From: Apodospora peruviana
Taxonomy: Eukaryota; Ascomycota; Sordariomycetes; Sordariales; Lasiosphaeriaceae
Assembly: GCA_033439685.1 (NCBI GenBank)
Contig: JAUEDM010000001.1
Span: forward strand, 1,674,001-1,738,000
Reading direction: 5' to 3'
Length of the DNA: 64,000 nucleotides
A program made the translations under genes and the position numbers. Below are positions 11,644 to 22,280 of this stretch, one piece after another (the stretch's first letter is position 1; each line of letters begins with the position of its first letter). Under the pieces are notes generated by a model. It had not been told where the DNA came from, did no database searches, and saw only the letters and a list, made by a program, of their open reading frames with translations.

Positions 11644-12474
11644 TTATACGCCCACCCCATAAACAAATGCCACAGCCAAGCCCACAACCGAAGTCAGCAC
11701 AAGCGTGTTTACACCACCGGCAGAGGCGCTGTTTCCGTTGGTTCCGCCAGGAGTACTGGTGTTGTTTGTGGAATTGCTGGCCTCCGCGGTGACGACGCTG
11801 AAAGAAACACCTTCGTCGGACTTGCAATCGTCGCCACTAAGGGCCTTTGCGTTGGCCCGGAAGGTGATGTCGGCGCACTGTTTATTACCCCCAGTTAGCG
11901 TTTGTCGCACAGAAAACAACACCACCGAGCTCGAAGCGTATACGAGAAACAGGATCCACACAACGTACGTTATACAATGCACTGCCGCTGGCGCCAGACG
12001 TCACGACTTGGATGCTCGCCAAATCGCCATCAGATACGGACAGGTCCGCGGGCAGCGGTAAGGATGGGATGCAGAGTGAACCGTTTCCTGTCGAGTTGAC
12101 CAGGGAAGGCGTGAGGGTATAGTTGAAGACGGTCACATTCTCGCCGAGGCCCAGATTGATGAAGACATAGCTCCACGGGTGATGCAGGTCCAGCTTCACG
12201 CTGCCGCCTGTCAGAGGCCAGTCGGTGCGGTTTCCGTTGGGAAGATTACCGGGGACGTTTGCGCCTGTGGGAGAGAGAAAAGGACGATCAGCAGCCAGTT
12301 CATTGTCTTCAAGAAGGGAGATGAGGTCAGGTCGCATTGCTTACATGGCCAGACCCATTGCGAGTAGTTGGTGTTGCCGCTGAGTGTGTTGGCCCGCCAT
12401 TCCGGGTACTCGATGCCGAAGTGGGCGGTTGCCAGTTGGGCGGCGGCGAGGAGAGCGACGGCGATGAATGTCAT
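11644..12474 (-). CDS. BIM1/X325-family GPI-anchored copper-binding protein (LPMO-like)
   Basis: Secreted, probably GPI-anchored protein of 219 residues in the X325/Bim1 group, which has an LPMO-like fold and binds one copper ion through its mature N-terminal His. Bim1 of Cryptococcus acts in copper uptake. Exons: 12345-12474, 11969-12264, 11644-11877; introns have GTAAGC/CACAG and GTACGT/AACAG borders and preserve frame. A signal peptide (MTFIAVALLAAAQLATA) is followed directly by His (HFGIEYPEWRAN), the expected copper ligand. Conserved family landmarks are WPC near the first junction, a HHPWSYVFINLG segment and LYNCADITFRA at the second junction. The C-terminus is Ser/Thr/Asn-rich, then a hydrophobic tail (VVGLAVAFVYGVGV), as in GPI anchoring. 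Several N-glycosylation sites are present. Polysaccharide oxidation is not expected from this family. Confidence 0.9.
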
Positions 12475-14274
12475 GTTGTCGATCCTGGTGGAGGAGAAGG
12501 CGCGGATTTGTATTATATTGCAGATGGAGGAAGACAGATGAGGAGTTGTTTTGGGAGACGAATGGGTATCTTGAAGAAATAAAAGTTTATTCTCGTCTCA
12601 CACCATCTGCTTGCCGTGGCCTGTTCTTTGTATGTCTGCCTGGAGCTATCGTGGGACGAAGGGAAGGGGCGAGAGTGCATTGTCCGATCTCACCAGGGAA
12701 GCTTCCTTCTCTTCTTTATATTTTGACTTTCCGTCCAGCTCCAGCCGAATCTCTCTCCACTTGGAGCTCAGGCAGATGCATCACCTGCTAACGAACCCGG
12801 TGCCAAGATTGGGGTCCCATCGCTCTTCCCGCCTACTGTGAGGTCGATATCGGCGCCTGGAAGGTTTAACTTGCGCGTGCTAGCCTCAATTGCGACTCTT
12901 TTTTTCTCCAATGCCAACCCAATCCATGTGGACCGGACCCCTGGCCGCGGCGGCACCAATTGAGCAAGTTTACCACCTCATTTTTGGTTTGGTAGGTTGG
13001 GTGTCCATTGAAGAAGGCTTGTCGCACACACACACCATCACCACCCTGTCGGGTCGGCCACCGTCTTTGGAAACAAGTCAAAAGACTTCGACAAACAAAC
13101 AAACCCAACAGAGAAGCCTTGAAGCAAATTGAATTAAAGGGGCGAAAATCTAATATGTACCATTAAGCGGTCAAAGACAAAAAAATATTTTCGGTCCTCA
13201 AAAATCTGTCTGTTTTTGATGTCCAGGACAATGAGGATTGAAGACTGGAAGTTGAATGGAACTCACCTGAGTGCAGTGCCCCTCCACACCCCACCAACGA
13301 GCACCCCGCCATCCTGGGTAAGCTCCCCAAAGGAGACCTATCACAGAAGGCGAGTCGCCTGAACTCGTCAGATCTGGAAGCTAGCGCTGCACAAACAATC
13401 GGTCTTGGCAGCAAGGTTGGTTTGTAAAACTTGCTCAAATGGACGCATTTCAGATCTCTCTCCCTCTCATCGTGTTTGCTTGGCTGTTCGGTTTATTGAT
13501 AGAAACAAAGAGAACTCCAGTTGTGAGATAATGAACCTTGGAAGTATTTGAGAGGATTTTGTGATGATGAGCTGGATTAACCTCGACAGCCAATACTGCC
13601 ACCCTACAGGCAGGACCTTCAATCCGATAAGCTGCAAGCAAATATATCTTGCCTTCTCTACACTAATAGGTGATGGAAACAAAAAATGGCACGGATCCCA
13701 CCACGCCAACACTGTCATGGACTTTACACCACAGCAACTCCACGGTACTTTTCTCAATCTCTGTGAAAAATTTATATACGGGTTGGTAAATAGGAAGAAT
13801 AACTTGTTGCATTTTAGTTTCAATTATTCCGCGTTGTGGTGGTGGACAAATCTGGCTCAATTGTCGGGATCCAAATCGTTGGGGTCGATGTGTGCCATCT
13901 TTTATTTCCATTACCCTGACTGGGTGGAGTTGCTGTCTCCAGGGTGGTCTTCACGTCATCCATGTCCCAGACTGTGATTTCGAGCCAGGGGTTCCAACCA
14001 ACCGACTTCTTTTTCGGGTGCACCGTCTGATGTTGGTAATAACTCTAAATACAGAGCCTAATTTTTTGGTGCAAGAATGCTGGGTGGTTTGGACGGGTCT
14101 AGAACATGATCGAGCACCTATGGAAGAGAAGCCGCAAGTCCGAATGCCCCAATTTCCTACTCAAAGAGCTCAAAGTTCAAGGCAACATAATAAATATCTC
14201 GTATCGTACATGAACATGTAACTAACGTCGGCCCTGACTGCTGCTTCTCTCCCGCCCAATCTCGTTCCGTCCAC
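12475..14274. other. Intergenic, 1.8 kb
   Basis: Promoter side of the BIM1-like gene and 3' side of the AYR1-like reductase. Several overlapping open frames (80-138 codons) occur on both strands; none has a domain, signal peptide or intron continuation. No RNA gene or transposon terminus is seen. Confidence 0.45.
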
Positions 14275-15301
14275 TCACTTAGCATTTCTTATCTTTTTAA
14301 GCTCCATATTTGCTCCAAACGCTAAATCTTGTTGCAGATAATCCTATGACATAACAGTTAGCCACAACTGCTAGACCGCATCAGATATAAAGACGGGGTG
14401 AGAAACCTACCATCAACCATGTAGGAAGAAGGTGGAAAAACTTGGCCATAGTCGAGTATCCTCCCCTCCAAACCAACCCCGTCTTGCCGCCCAGGATATC
14501 ACCGACCACCTGCTCGGCAAAGGCTGTCGTGTCTGGCGCCCTTGTGCTCCAGTCGGGCCGAAGCATCCTGTCGAGGCGCTCCTTGACGGGTAGGTAGTAT
14601 GACGTCCCAGGCAGCTTCATCTCCGTCGGCAGGTCGCTGAAGAACTCGGATTTCACCTGGCCGACGTTGAGGGTTACGACTCGCACTCCGAGGGGCTCAA
14701 GCTCGAGGCGCCAGGTCTCGCTGGCCTGTGTGAGGGCTGCTTTTGACGCCCCGTAGATTGCTGCAAGAAGTCAGTCAGGTCCAATCAGTATGAGTGACGA
14801 AAGAGAAGGACGAGGCAAACATTTATAAGGCTCCCACATTATTCCCGAGAGGGAACTGGTGTTTATCAGCGTCCCCTTCGCCTTGACCAGCAGATCGGCA
14901 AACGCCTGCGTCACGCGGATAACGCCAAAGAAATTGACGTCGAACTGAGCCTTTGCATCGTCAATGGACGTGTCAAGGATCGGTCCCCAGCTGCCGAGGC
15001 CAGAATTGTTGATCAGGATGTCGAGACCTATTTCATTTTCCTTGTTGCCGCCGCCTTCGGAGGAGGATAGTAGAGTCGTTCTGACCGACTGGGCTGCTGC
15101 GTCCACAGAGCTCTGGGAGGTGACGTCGAGCTGGACGACTACCACGTTTGGGAGGGAGGTGAGAGTCGTCGGGATCTTGGCCGTGTTGCGCGTCGTCGCG
15201 AAGACAAGGAAGCCGCGCTTCTGGAACGAGAAGGCCAGCGCGGCGCCGATACCGCCTGCCGAGCAGCCGGTTATGAGGACGGACTTTTTGGGAGGAACCA
15301 T
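14275..15301 (-). CDS. AYR1-like SDR (NADPH-dependent 1-acyldihydroxyacetone phosphate reductase type)
   Basis: Classical SDR of 299 residues. Yeast Ayr1 reduces 1-acyldihydroxyacetone phosphate in phosphatidate synthesis at the ER and lipid droplets; the resemblance here rests on motif pattern. Exons: 14821-15301, 14411-14760, 14275-14343. Visible motifs: cofactor loop TGCSAGGIG, LINNSG in place of NNAG, and SIYGASKAAL with Tyr/Lys created exactly at the first splice junction. The last intron (GTAGGT, branch GCTAAC, CATAG) replaces an early in-frame stop with a short basic tail ending MELKKIRNAK. Without that splice the protein would be slightly shorter. Substrate assignment is an inference. 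Confidence 0.88.
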
Positions 15302-16431
15302 TTTTTGTTGAGGTTGGTGGGGTGGTGGTTTGTGGGTGTATCTTCAGCAGGGCCGGAGGCTGTTACTGACTGAACGAAGACGGGGCAGAGCAAGATGAAG
15401 ACCGGGAGGAGGGCGAATATATACAAGTCTATCTACACGGAACGAGGTCAAACATGATGACGCCAGGTCAGAGACTAATAAGCGCTGGAACAGACAATCC
15501 ATGGTATCTGGAATTATTGCGGTTATAATACCAAGTACTCATTACCAATCCAAAGCAAACTTCAGGTCCGGTCGGCAGGCTGTCTGTCTACCGGGCCCGA
15601 TTGCGGATAGTTATTTGACCGGAATCATATGTCTAATACTTTACTCTCAATGTTTGGTGGACTTTGTGTTTTGATTCTAATTGCGGATTACATTACATGT
15701 AGGCGTTGAAAAGGGGTGTGGGAGCGGAGAGATACAACTGCTCCGGCGGAACCGGAGCCCCAAAAAGCAAATCCGACTCCGCTCCCAACACCGAGCCGGT
15801 GGCGGCACAACAAAACAATGGTATATGGGTGTAATTTGTCAGGTATGTCGCCGAGATGCGCGGGGTATACGGCATTCCCGTGGTTTGCTAATCACCATTA
15901 CCCGTTACTCAGCTACATGCAGCAGATACTTATTGTTACACGCTCCTACTCTATAGATGATTGCTACTGAGTGGGACGAAGCATTCAATGGAACATGTTT
16001 ATCAAGGTACCTACCTGAGGTAGGCATTCCATTGAATCGACCAAACAGAAGAACTCTTTTTTTGTCTTTTGTAGTCAAGACTACTACCAGAAGACCCAAA
16101 GCTTATGAGTTTTATATATATGCCTGTGCCCCCAAATCCCACACCAGACCAGACCGGACCAACTTTTAGCGTTTTTATATACCTATATGTACAGATCTCC
16201 GTCACGCACGGGTCCAACTCGCCAGCTGTTGGCCACCAGAAAGAAAAAAAGAGAAAAGAAAGAAAGAGGAAAGAAAGAAAGAATACCTGACTGAAAAGGT
16301 AGACAAGGTAAGATGTTCCCACAAACCGTCAGAGACCCAAGGTCCCGAGAACCAAACTCATCCATGAAAGTAGCCGCCTAACCCAGTACTAAAATACAAA
16401 CATGTCGTCAACCGAGACTAACTAGGTAGAC
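15302..16431. other. Intergenic with inverted repeat and purine tract
   Basis: Holds the AYR1-like promoter and the 3' side of the Gly-Lys repeat gene. A perfect 11-base inverted repeat (ATTCAATGGAA at 15983, TTCCATTGAAT at 16027) encloses a smaller one (CCTACC, GGTAGG). A nearly pure purine tract of GAAAGAAA type runs about 16239-16285. No coding evidence. Confidence 0.5.
15983..16037. repeat. Nested inverted repeat (possible hairpin)
   Basis: Outer 11-base perfect arms at 15983-15993 and 16027-16037 with an inner CCTACCTGAGGTAGG near-palindrome. It could fold into a cruciform or be a remnant of a small mobile element; no target duplication is evident. Confidence 0.6.
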
Positions 16432-17316
16432 TCAGTAGACGAACGACCGCCTGGCACGGCGTAAGGTAACCGGCACGCGACGGCTCCTCATCTTCTTATC
16501 ATCGGCCTTGCCTTTCCCATGGCCCTTGGCAGCCGGCGCCGCATCTTCAGCTGCTGCTGCATCCTCGACGTCCACAATCTCAACATCCGGGGAAGCATCT
16601 CCGTCCTCGAGCTGCGGATCTGCCGCCGCATCTTCGTTATCATCCTGTCCCTTTCCCTTCCCCTTCCCCTTCCCCTTGCCCTTACCCTTGCTCTTTCCTT
16701 TACCCTTGCCTTTACCCTTCCCTTTGCCCTTGCCCTTGCCGTCACCCTTACCCTTCTTGCCCTTGCCCTTGCCGCCATCGGCCAAGGTGCCATTGTTGCT
16801 GTCGACCGCAGTGCCGTTGTTGAGGATCCCGTCGACCACGGTGCCGTTGTTGTTAGCCACCTCGGTGACGTTCCCTGCTGCTCCGGCGGTGGCGTTTGCT
16901 GCGTAGGGCGGGGCCGCCAGCTCTGCCTCCTTCTTCGCCGCTTCTTGCTTCGCGGCCTCTTCCTGCTTAGCGGCTTCTTCTTTCTTTGCAGCTTCTTCTT
17001 GCTTGGCAGCCTCTTCCTCCTTCTGTGCTTCTTTCTTGGCGGCCGCGTCCTCTTTCTTCTGAGCCGCGTCTTGCTGATTCCCCTGATCAGGCACGAGAGT
17101 GACGACCTGTGACTGTCCAGCACCTGCACCACCGCCACCGTTCAAGAGGTCGCCGATGATACCTTGCAGCTGAGAGAGAACGTCGCCGCCTCGGCGCTCG
17201 ACTGCCGGTTGTCTGCTGTCGATGCGTCGTCCGCCGGTGGTGGCATATGCTACGTTTGTGAAGAGAAGCGAGGCCACGACGGCCTGTCGCCACGAAGGAG
17301 TGTTGAATGAAGACAT
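16432..17316 (-). CDS. Secreted low-complexity protein with EEAAK and (GK)n repeats
   Basis: Single-exon gene, 294 residues from the ATG at 17316. The frame continues upstream to 17454, but the chosen start gives a standard signal peptide (MSSFNTPSWRQAVVASLLF, then TNVAYA). No known domain. Four zones are visible: a Gly-rich segment (~residues 45-70); an Ala/Glu/Lys stretch of EEAAK-type repeats (~85-125) likely to form a charged helix; three NNGT-containing units with N-glycosylation sites (~145-175); and a long alternating Gly-Lys tract (~178-220) built from a hexanucleotide-like CCCTTG/CCCTTA repeat. An acidic Asp/Glu/Ala region and a basic C-terminus (RRVPVTLRRARRSFVY) follow. It may be a cell-wall or extracellular polymer-binding protein. 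Function unknown. Confidence 0.75.
   Translation of the reverse strand: MSSFNTPSWRQAVVASLLFTNVAYATTGGRRIDSRQPAVERRGGDVLSQLQGIIGDLLNGGGGAGAGQSQVVTLVPDQGNQQDAAQKKEDAAAKKEAQKEEEAAKQEEAAKKEEAAKQEEAAKQEAAKKEAELAAPPYAANATAGAAGNVTEVANNNGTVVDGILNNGTAVDSNNGTLADGGKGKGKKGKGDGKGKGKGKGKGKGKGKSKGKGKGKGKGKGKGQDDNEDAAADPQLEDGDASPDVEIVDVEDAAAAEDAAPAAKGHGKGKADDKKMRSRRVPVTLRRARRSFVY
16655..16775. repeat. CCCTTG-type minisatellite encoding Gly-Lys repeat
   Basis: Imperfect tandem 6-base units (CCCTTG, CCCTTA, CCCTTC on the plus strand) translate on the minus strand as alternating Lys and Gly. Hexamer changes keep the frame, so copy number can vary without truncating the protein. Confidence 0.8.
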
Positions 17317-19509
17317 CTTCGTGTTTGTGTATGTGTGTTTGGCCAGCAAAATGATATGGAAAGAGAGTGAATGAAAGAATGAATGACCAGCACACGAAAT
17401 GTCTACCCGGTAGACGTGAATAAAAGAGAAGGTAGAAAGAGAAGTGAGTGACAACTAAAAGGGATATAAGAACCGGGTCGGGTGTCCCGGGATACTTATA
17501 ACGAGGAGGAAAAAAACCACAAAGATCTCTCATGCACTGGCAGGAGGGGGGTCTAGACTTCCAGACTTTCGGCCAGGAACGAAACTAGGAGTTAAGCTTA
17601 ACTTACAGACTAGGTCTGGTACACTAACAGGAGACCCAGACGTTAAGCATGAACAGAAACATCATGTCTCCTTGGCCGCGTTCAGACGATACCTCAACAG
17701 AGAAGAAAATCCATGAACCCGGCAAAGAACCAAGGGAATGAAACCGCGGCGAGACATGCGCAGAGATCAATGTGATTGTTGCTAAGAATACCACTGTATA
17801 AAGCAAAAAAAAAAAAAGTTCTTTTGGGGATCGCTTCAAGGGGATTGACGACGCTTTGCTTGGAGTTGAGACACGGCCCGTCGATCAAATGTTCCAAGCC
17901 CTTGGCTTTTCAAGGAGAAAGAAAATAGTGTAATGCCAAGGAAAGAGAATAAGAAGCGAAACCTGGAACGCGTTCGCTCTTGATTGCAGCGCTATGATCA
18001 CCATCAGATCAATTGGTGATCCGACGGGGGTATCCCCCACAGCGTCTGTCGCGGATTGCCGGCCACTGGGTTTCAGCAGCCCAGGCTCAGCCAGTGGGAG
18101 CTTGGTTGAGATGTGCATGATCGGCGAGTTCCGTTGCAGAAGCGAATTGGCAGTCGGTTGTCCTACAGTGCGTAGAGACCGGGGTAGGTACTGTAGGTGT
18201 GCTTGGACGATGGTGAGCAACGAAGCTTTTTGGAGACGAGAGGAGATCATAACTGGGGCCTTTTATCAAACAAAGTTTAAGGGAAAAAGAGGAATCTAGA
18301 AAATGACATGCAATTGCTAACCGAGAAAGGGAATGCGGACGGAAAGGAAAGAGCGTATTAACTTTTTGTCTCCATGAATGCATTATCCCAGCGAGTTGGA
18401 CAAGGACGTCGCACTGTGGACTTCGGCACTGGGCCCGAACCGGTCGTGGGCGGCGTAGCAGGGGGACAGGACCGAGGAGTTCTGCAACGGTGTCTCTCTG
18501 CGCGACCGGTAAAAAGAAGGAGAGGCAGTTTTGGGATTTCGGGGAGCCGCAAGAGAGGACAGAAATGTAACCAGGTGGCGCACCGCCCTGTGGCCCGGGG
18601 AATAATTGAACGTCTCATTAACGTTGTAGACCTTACGCCTCCAAAATGCTGTGCAACACTTCAGAGTTCAAACAGACAGCAGGTTCTGGAGCGAGCAAAG
18701 TGACAGCCATCTCCCGGGTCGGTCTTGACCCGGGTCCCCATCTCAACTTTAAACTCTGAAAAACAATCATGTGCTTTGCTCGAGGTTTTTTTTTTTTGGT
18801 ATAGTCCAATGCAAAATGCCTAACCTTATACGTGCCGTAGACGTACTGACGTGGAGGACGGCCATCCGATTAGACGATGGATGCTCAGGTTCCGAACCTA
18901 CCTCAGTGTAGACCTGTTACCAAGGCCTTGAATTTTTTGAGGTCAACATTGTGTCGACCATCGGGACCACCGAATCCGACTTCGAACGTCGAGTGTTATG
19001 TTGATATTGACAACGACCATGGCCCGACTGGACAGTGGAGCAGGAGCAGTGGCCTCGGTGACTACATTTTGGCAGACACGACCGGAGGTGTCGGAATTTG
19101 TGACGAGTCCACATCAATTTGCGATCCAAGTACCATCAATGATGACGAGCATTGGTGCCGGGAGAAACAGTTTGCCAAAGCGGGTGTCTTCCTCACAAGA
19201 AAGAACCAGCAATGAACAGCTAAAACAGCAGAAGCCAACGTGAATTGGAGCGAAACATAGGTACCTTACATTAGTATATCAACTACTGCAGACTTAGTAC
19301 AAAGGGAAAGACTGCCCGTGCTACCGCACACTAAAACACTGATTCCGAGTTGACACTGAGAAGAAGTCTGACCGTGGTGGCTGAGCATTCGTGTACCTAG
19401 GGAGGGTCCTGTCCACGGAACTTGACAGAATGAAACAAGTTAGCCGGACACATACCCACAAAATAACCATACTGTAGCCCAAACCCACAGAGGAACGTAC
19501 AGTCTTACA
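17317..19509. other. Intergenic, 2.2 kb
   Basis: Promoter side of the Gly-Lys repeat gene and 3' side of the bZIP gene. A perfect 8-base hairpin (CCCGGGTC, six-base loop, GACCCGGG) lies at 18713-18734. Poly-A/T runs occur near 17806 and 18787. Open frames such as 18877-19215 have no recognisable protein. Confidence 0.45.
18713..18734. repeat. Perfect 8-base inverted repeat with 6-base loop
   Basis: CCCGGGTC and GACCCGGG arms separated by GGTCTT. GC-rich; could be a binding site or hairpin. No following T-run or gene end suggests a terminator role. Confidence 0.6.
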
Positions 19510-20530
19510 CTAATCCAAATAAGCAACCGGCTCCTCCCCCCTCTCGGCACGCCAGCGATTCGTCGCCTCCAACGGCTCCGGCAAGCCCCTGAGCAGCCAC
19601 CCCCATTTCCGCACGAATCCCTCCGACATCTCCCACCCAGTGATGTGCCAGGGTGGTGACCACGCAAGCATGCCGCGGCGCTCCATCTCGTCGTCGGGGA
19701 AGCCCTCGTACAACCCGCCGATGCAGTCGGCCCACAGCTCGTCCTCGTCAAACTGTCCTGCGGCCAGGATCATGCGGTCTCTCCCTTCAGGGCACGGGTA
19801 CAGGTCTATCCAGTCGCCGTGCGGTACCATCTGCTGGAGCGTCGTCGGCAGCAGTGCCGGAGGCAAGAGTTCGGGCTGGGCAGGGTAGGGCACGACGTGG
19901 ATGCGTTCCTCGTCGGCGCAGTCGAGCGGCGTGGTGAGGATGCCCGATATCAGGGTGCGGTTGACGGCCATGGCGCGGAGGGAGTTGTATTGCAGGATGG
20001 TGATGAGGTGGTCGGGGCTGAGGGGGAAAATGATTTTGGTGTTGTTAGAGTGTCGGTTGTTTCGAGCATGGGGAGGTGTATCTGCCGCACGTGGCGGCAG
20101 CAACGGGTTTCTTCGGTTGTAGAGCTGCTTGAGGTGAGATGTTGGGACGACGGCGACGGATTGCAGCTCATCGTCCCAGCATTCCACCAGCGCTTCTGAC
20201 TCTGGGTTGGTCGATGTCTCGGTTGTGGTTGCAGCTACTGTTGCCATACCGGCCCTGGATGCTTGGGCTTTTTCTGCTTTACGTTTTCCTACCCACCCGC
20301 CGGGACTGTTAGTTACGCTTGCGACCCGACGTGTACTGATCTTCAAAGACAGTAATCACTTACGGTACGCCCTTGTGTTGAGTCTAGTCTGTGCCCGTCT
20401 GCGTGCTGCGGCATCGTTGGTCCCGGTCCAGTCGTCTTGCCTGCTTCTCGCCTGTACACCGTACGCCGTGAGCAAGCCATGTCGTCCCCAGACCCAAAGG
20501 TGGCTGTCGTACCTCGGCCAGTTGTGGCAT
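19510..20530 (-). CDS. bZIP transcription factor with DUF3425 domain
   Basis: Putative nuclear DNA-binding protein of 294 residues. Exons: 20513-20530 (MPQLAE), 20364-20451, 19510-20288. The third exon joins through an intron with GTAAGT donor and TAACTAAC branch to rebuild a bZIP-type basic region: NDAAARRRAQTRLNTRAYRK followed by RKAEKAQ. Asn is replaced by Thr at one usual position, but the Arg/Lys pattern is that of DUF3425-type bZIPs. The remainder (DHLITILQYNSLRAMAVNR through GWEMSEGFVRKWGWLLRGLPEPLEATNRWRA, in two separate blocks) is the DUF3425 module. The first exon is only 18 bases and its intron (GTACGA...TACAG) is inferred, so the exact N-terminus is uncertain. It is divergent from the SDR at 21245 across a 714-base shared promoter. 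Confidence 0.82.
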
Positions 20531-21244
20531 TGACCCAATTTGGATGCATGGCGCTGCTGCGGTTGAACTCGCAGGCTGATTGAGATTCGTACCATTTATC
20601 ATTATGATACTCGCGAGCGTTCCAATTTCACTTTGACAAGTAAGCCTCTGCGGGCCTGCCGACAAAGGGTGTTTATGTGACCTGCTCACAAAGACGATGA
20701 GGGGATCCGTGGACCCATCTCGACCAATGTTTCCCGCGGCCAAGGCGCAGGAAGGCAGGCAGTGCAAAGTCGCGATACCATTGGCCACTGGTACATCATA
20801 TTACTTGAACAGGTCTAGCGTCATGCAACCTGCTCACATTATGGATCCAAAGCCAATATGATTCATTGTTCCTGATGCAGACTTGGAATTCTCCCATTGG
20901 CCATTCTCTCGATAACAATGTGTCCAAGGATCATGCAATGATATCCTCGAGCATCCAGTACTCCATATGCGTCTATCTCCGTGCATGACCTCGCTCGCAA
21001 TATCTTGATGCTTGGATTGATATCAATCTCCGACATGTCTGTATCTCCGGAGGACACTGTTATATAAGGCAACAGAAGATCATGGCAGCTCCCAAACTGT
21101 GATGCCTTGCTTTCCTTCATCAAAAGCACACAACTCCAATCAAGACATCGAAATTTGCATACACCGTACTACAGTATTAGGTCCAGAACCGCATTGCATC
21201 TTTAACACATCAACTCAACTACCAACAGTACTGGTTTGGAAACA
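20531..21244. promoter_or_regulatory. Shared divergent promoter region, bZIP and SDR
   Basis: The 714 bases separate the two divergent starts. No long open frame with a domain is present. A TATA-like TTATATAAGG lies at 21059-21068, on the SDR side. Confidence 0.5.
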
Positions 21245-22280
21245 ATGCCTTTCCATCCCGACTCCCTCCCCGATCTCACGGGAAAAGTATTCATAGTCAC
21301 GGGCGGGAATTCCGGCATGTAAGTCTCTAGATTCCACACTTCTCACCCCAGGTCGCTGAACCGACCCTCTACCACACAGAGGCTACCACACCGTCGCCCA
21401 CCTAGCCGTACACGGCGCACACGTCTACATGTGCTCCCGGTCCGCCGAAAAGGGCACAGCAGCCATTGCCAACATCCAAAAATCACATCCCTCCTCCTCC
21501 ACCTCCTCAGCAGCCGGCATCCTCAACATCTCCCTCCTGCAAATGGACCTCACCGAACTCGCCAGCGTCGTCGCGGCCGCCAAGCGCTTTCTCACCCTTG
21601 AGACGAGTCTACACGGCCTCATCAACAACGCAGGCATCATGGCCACGCCCTTGGAGATCACCAAAGACGGCCACGAGGCCCAGTGGCAGACCAACTACCT
21701 CGCCCACTGGGTGCTGACCGAACACCTGCTCCCGATAATGCTACGAACAGCCAAGGCCCTTCCGTCCGGCGGCGACAGCGTGCGCATCGTCAACGTGACC
21801 TCGTCCGGCCACCTCGGCGCCCCCAAGGGTGGCATCGAATTCGCAGACCCGTCTCTCTCGTCAATAGGACCCTGGCAGCGGTACGGACAAAGCAAGCTCG
21901 CCAACATCCTGCACACCAGGACCCTGCACAAGCGGTACGGCCCCAGCTCGGACAACGGGAGAATATGGGTTGCGGCCGTGCATCCGGGCCTGGTTGAGAC
22001 GAATCTCGCCTCGGCAGTCAATGAATCGTTCATGCTGAAGATCTTCTCAGCCGGGCGCAAGGTCGGACTGATGTGGCCGGCCGAGAAGGGGTCATGGAAT
22101 AGTCTGTTCTTTGCCGCCAGCCGGGAGATGAAGCCCGAGCAGAGCGGGGGTTATCATGAGATCTTTGGTCGCTTCGGCGAGCCGTGGTGGCAGAGCGCTG
22201 CGTCCAAGGACGAGAAGCTTGCTGATAAGTTGGAGGAGTGGACGAGGGAGGTCATGACTAGGGAGGGGTGGGTTCCGTGA
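21245..22280 (+). CDS. Short-chain dehydrogenase, retinol-dehydrogenase/WWOX-like
   Basis: NAD(P)-dependent SDR of 324 residues. Exons 21245-21318 and 21380-22280; the 61-base intron (GTAAGT...CACAG) falls inside the cofactor motif and splicing restores TGGNSGIGYHT. Other motifs: LINNAGIM, catalytic Ser in NVTSSGHLG, and YGQSKLAN with Tyr/Lys. The C-terminal PGLVETNL segment is typical of the group. Substrate unknown. The divergent DUF3425 bZIP upstream is a plausible local regulator, but this is inference from position only. Confidence 0.92.

Noticed and set aside
16508..17112. Plus-strand open frames with Pro/Phe/Leu repeats
   Set aside because: They are antisense translations of the Gly-Lys and EEAAK repeats; the minus strand has a signal peptide and the proper start.
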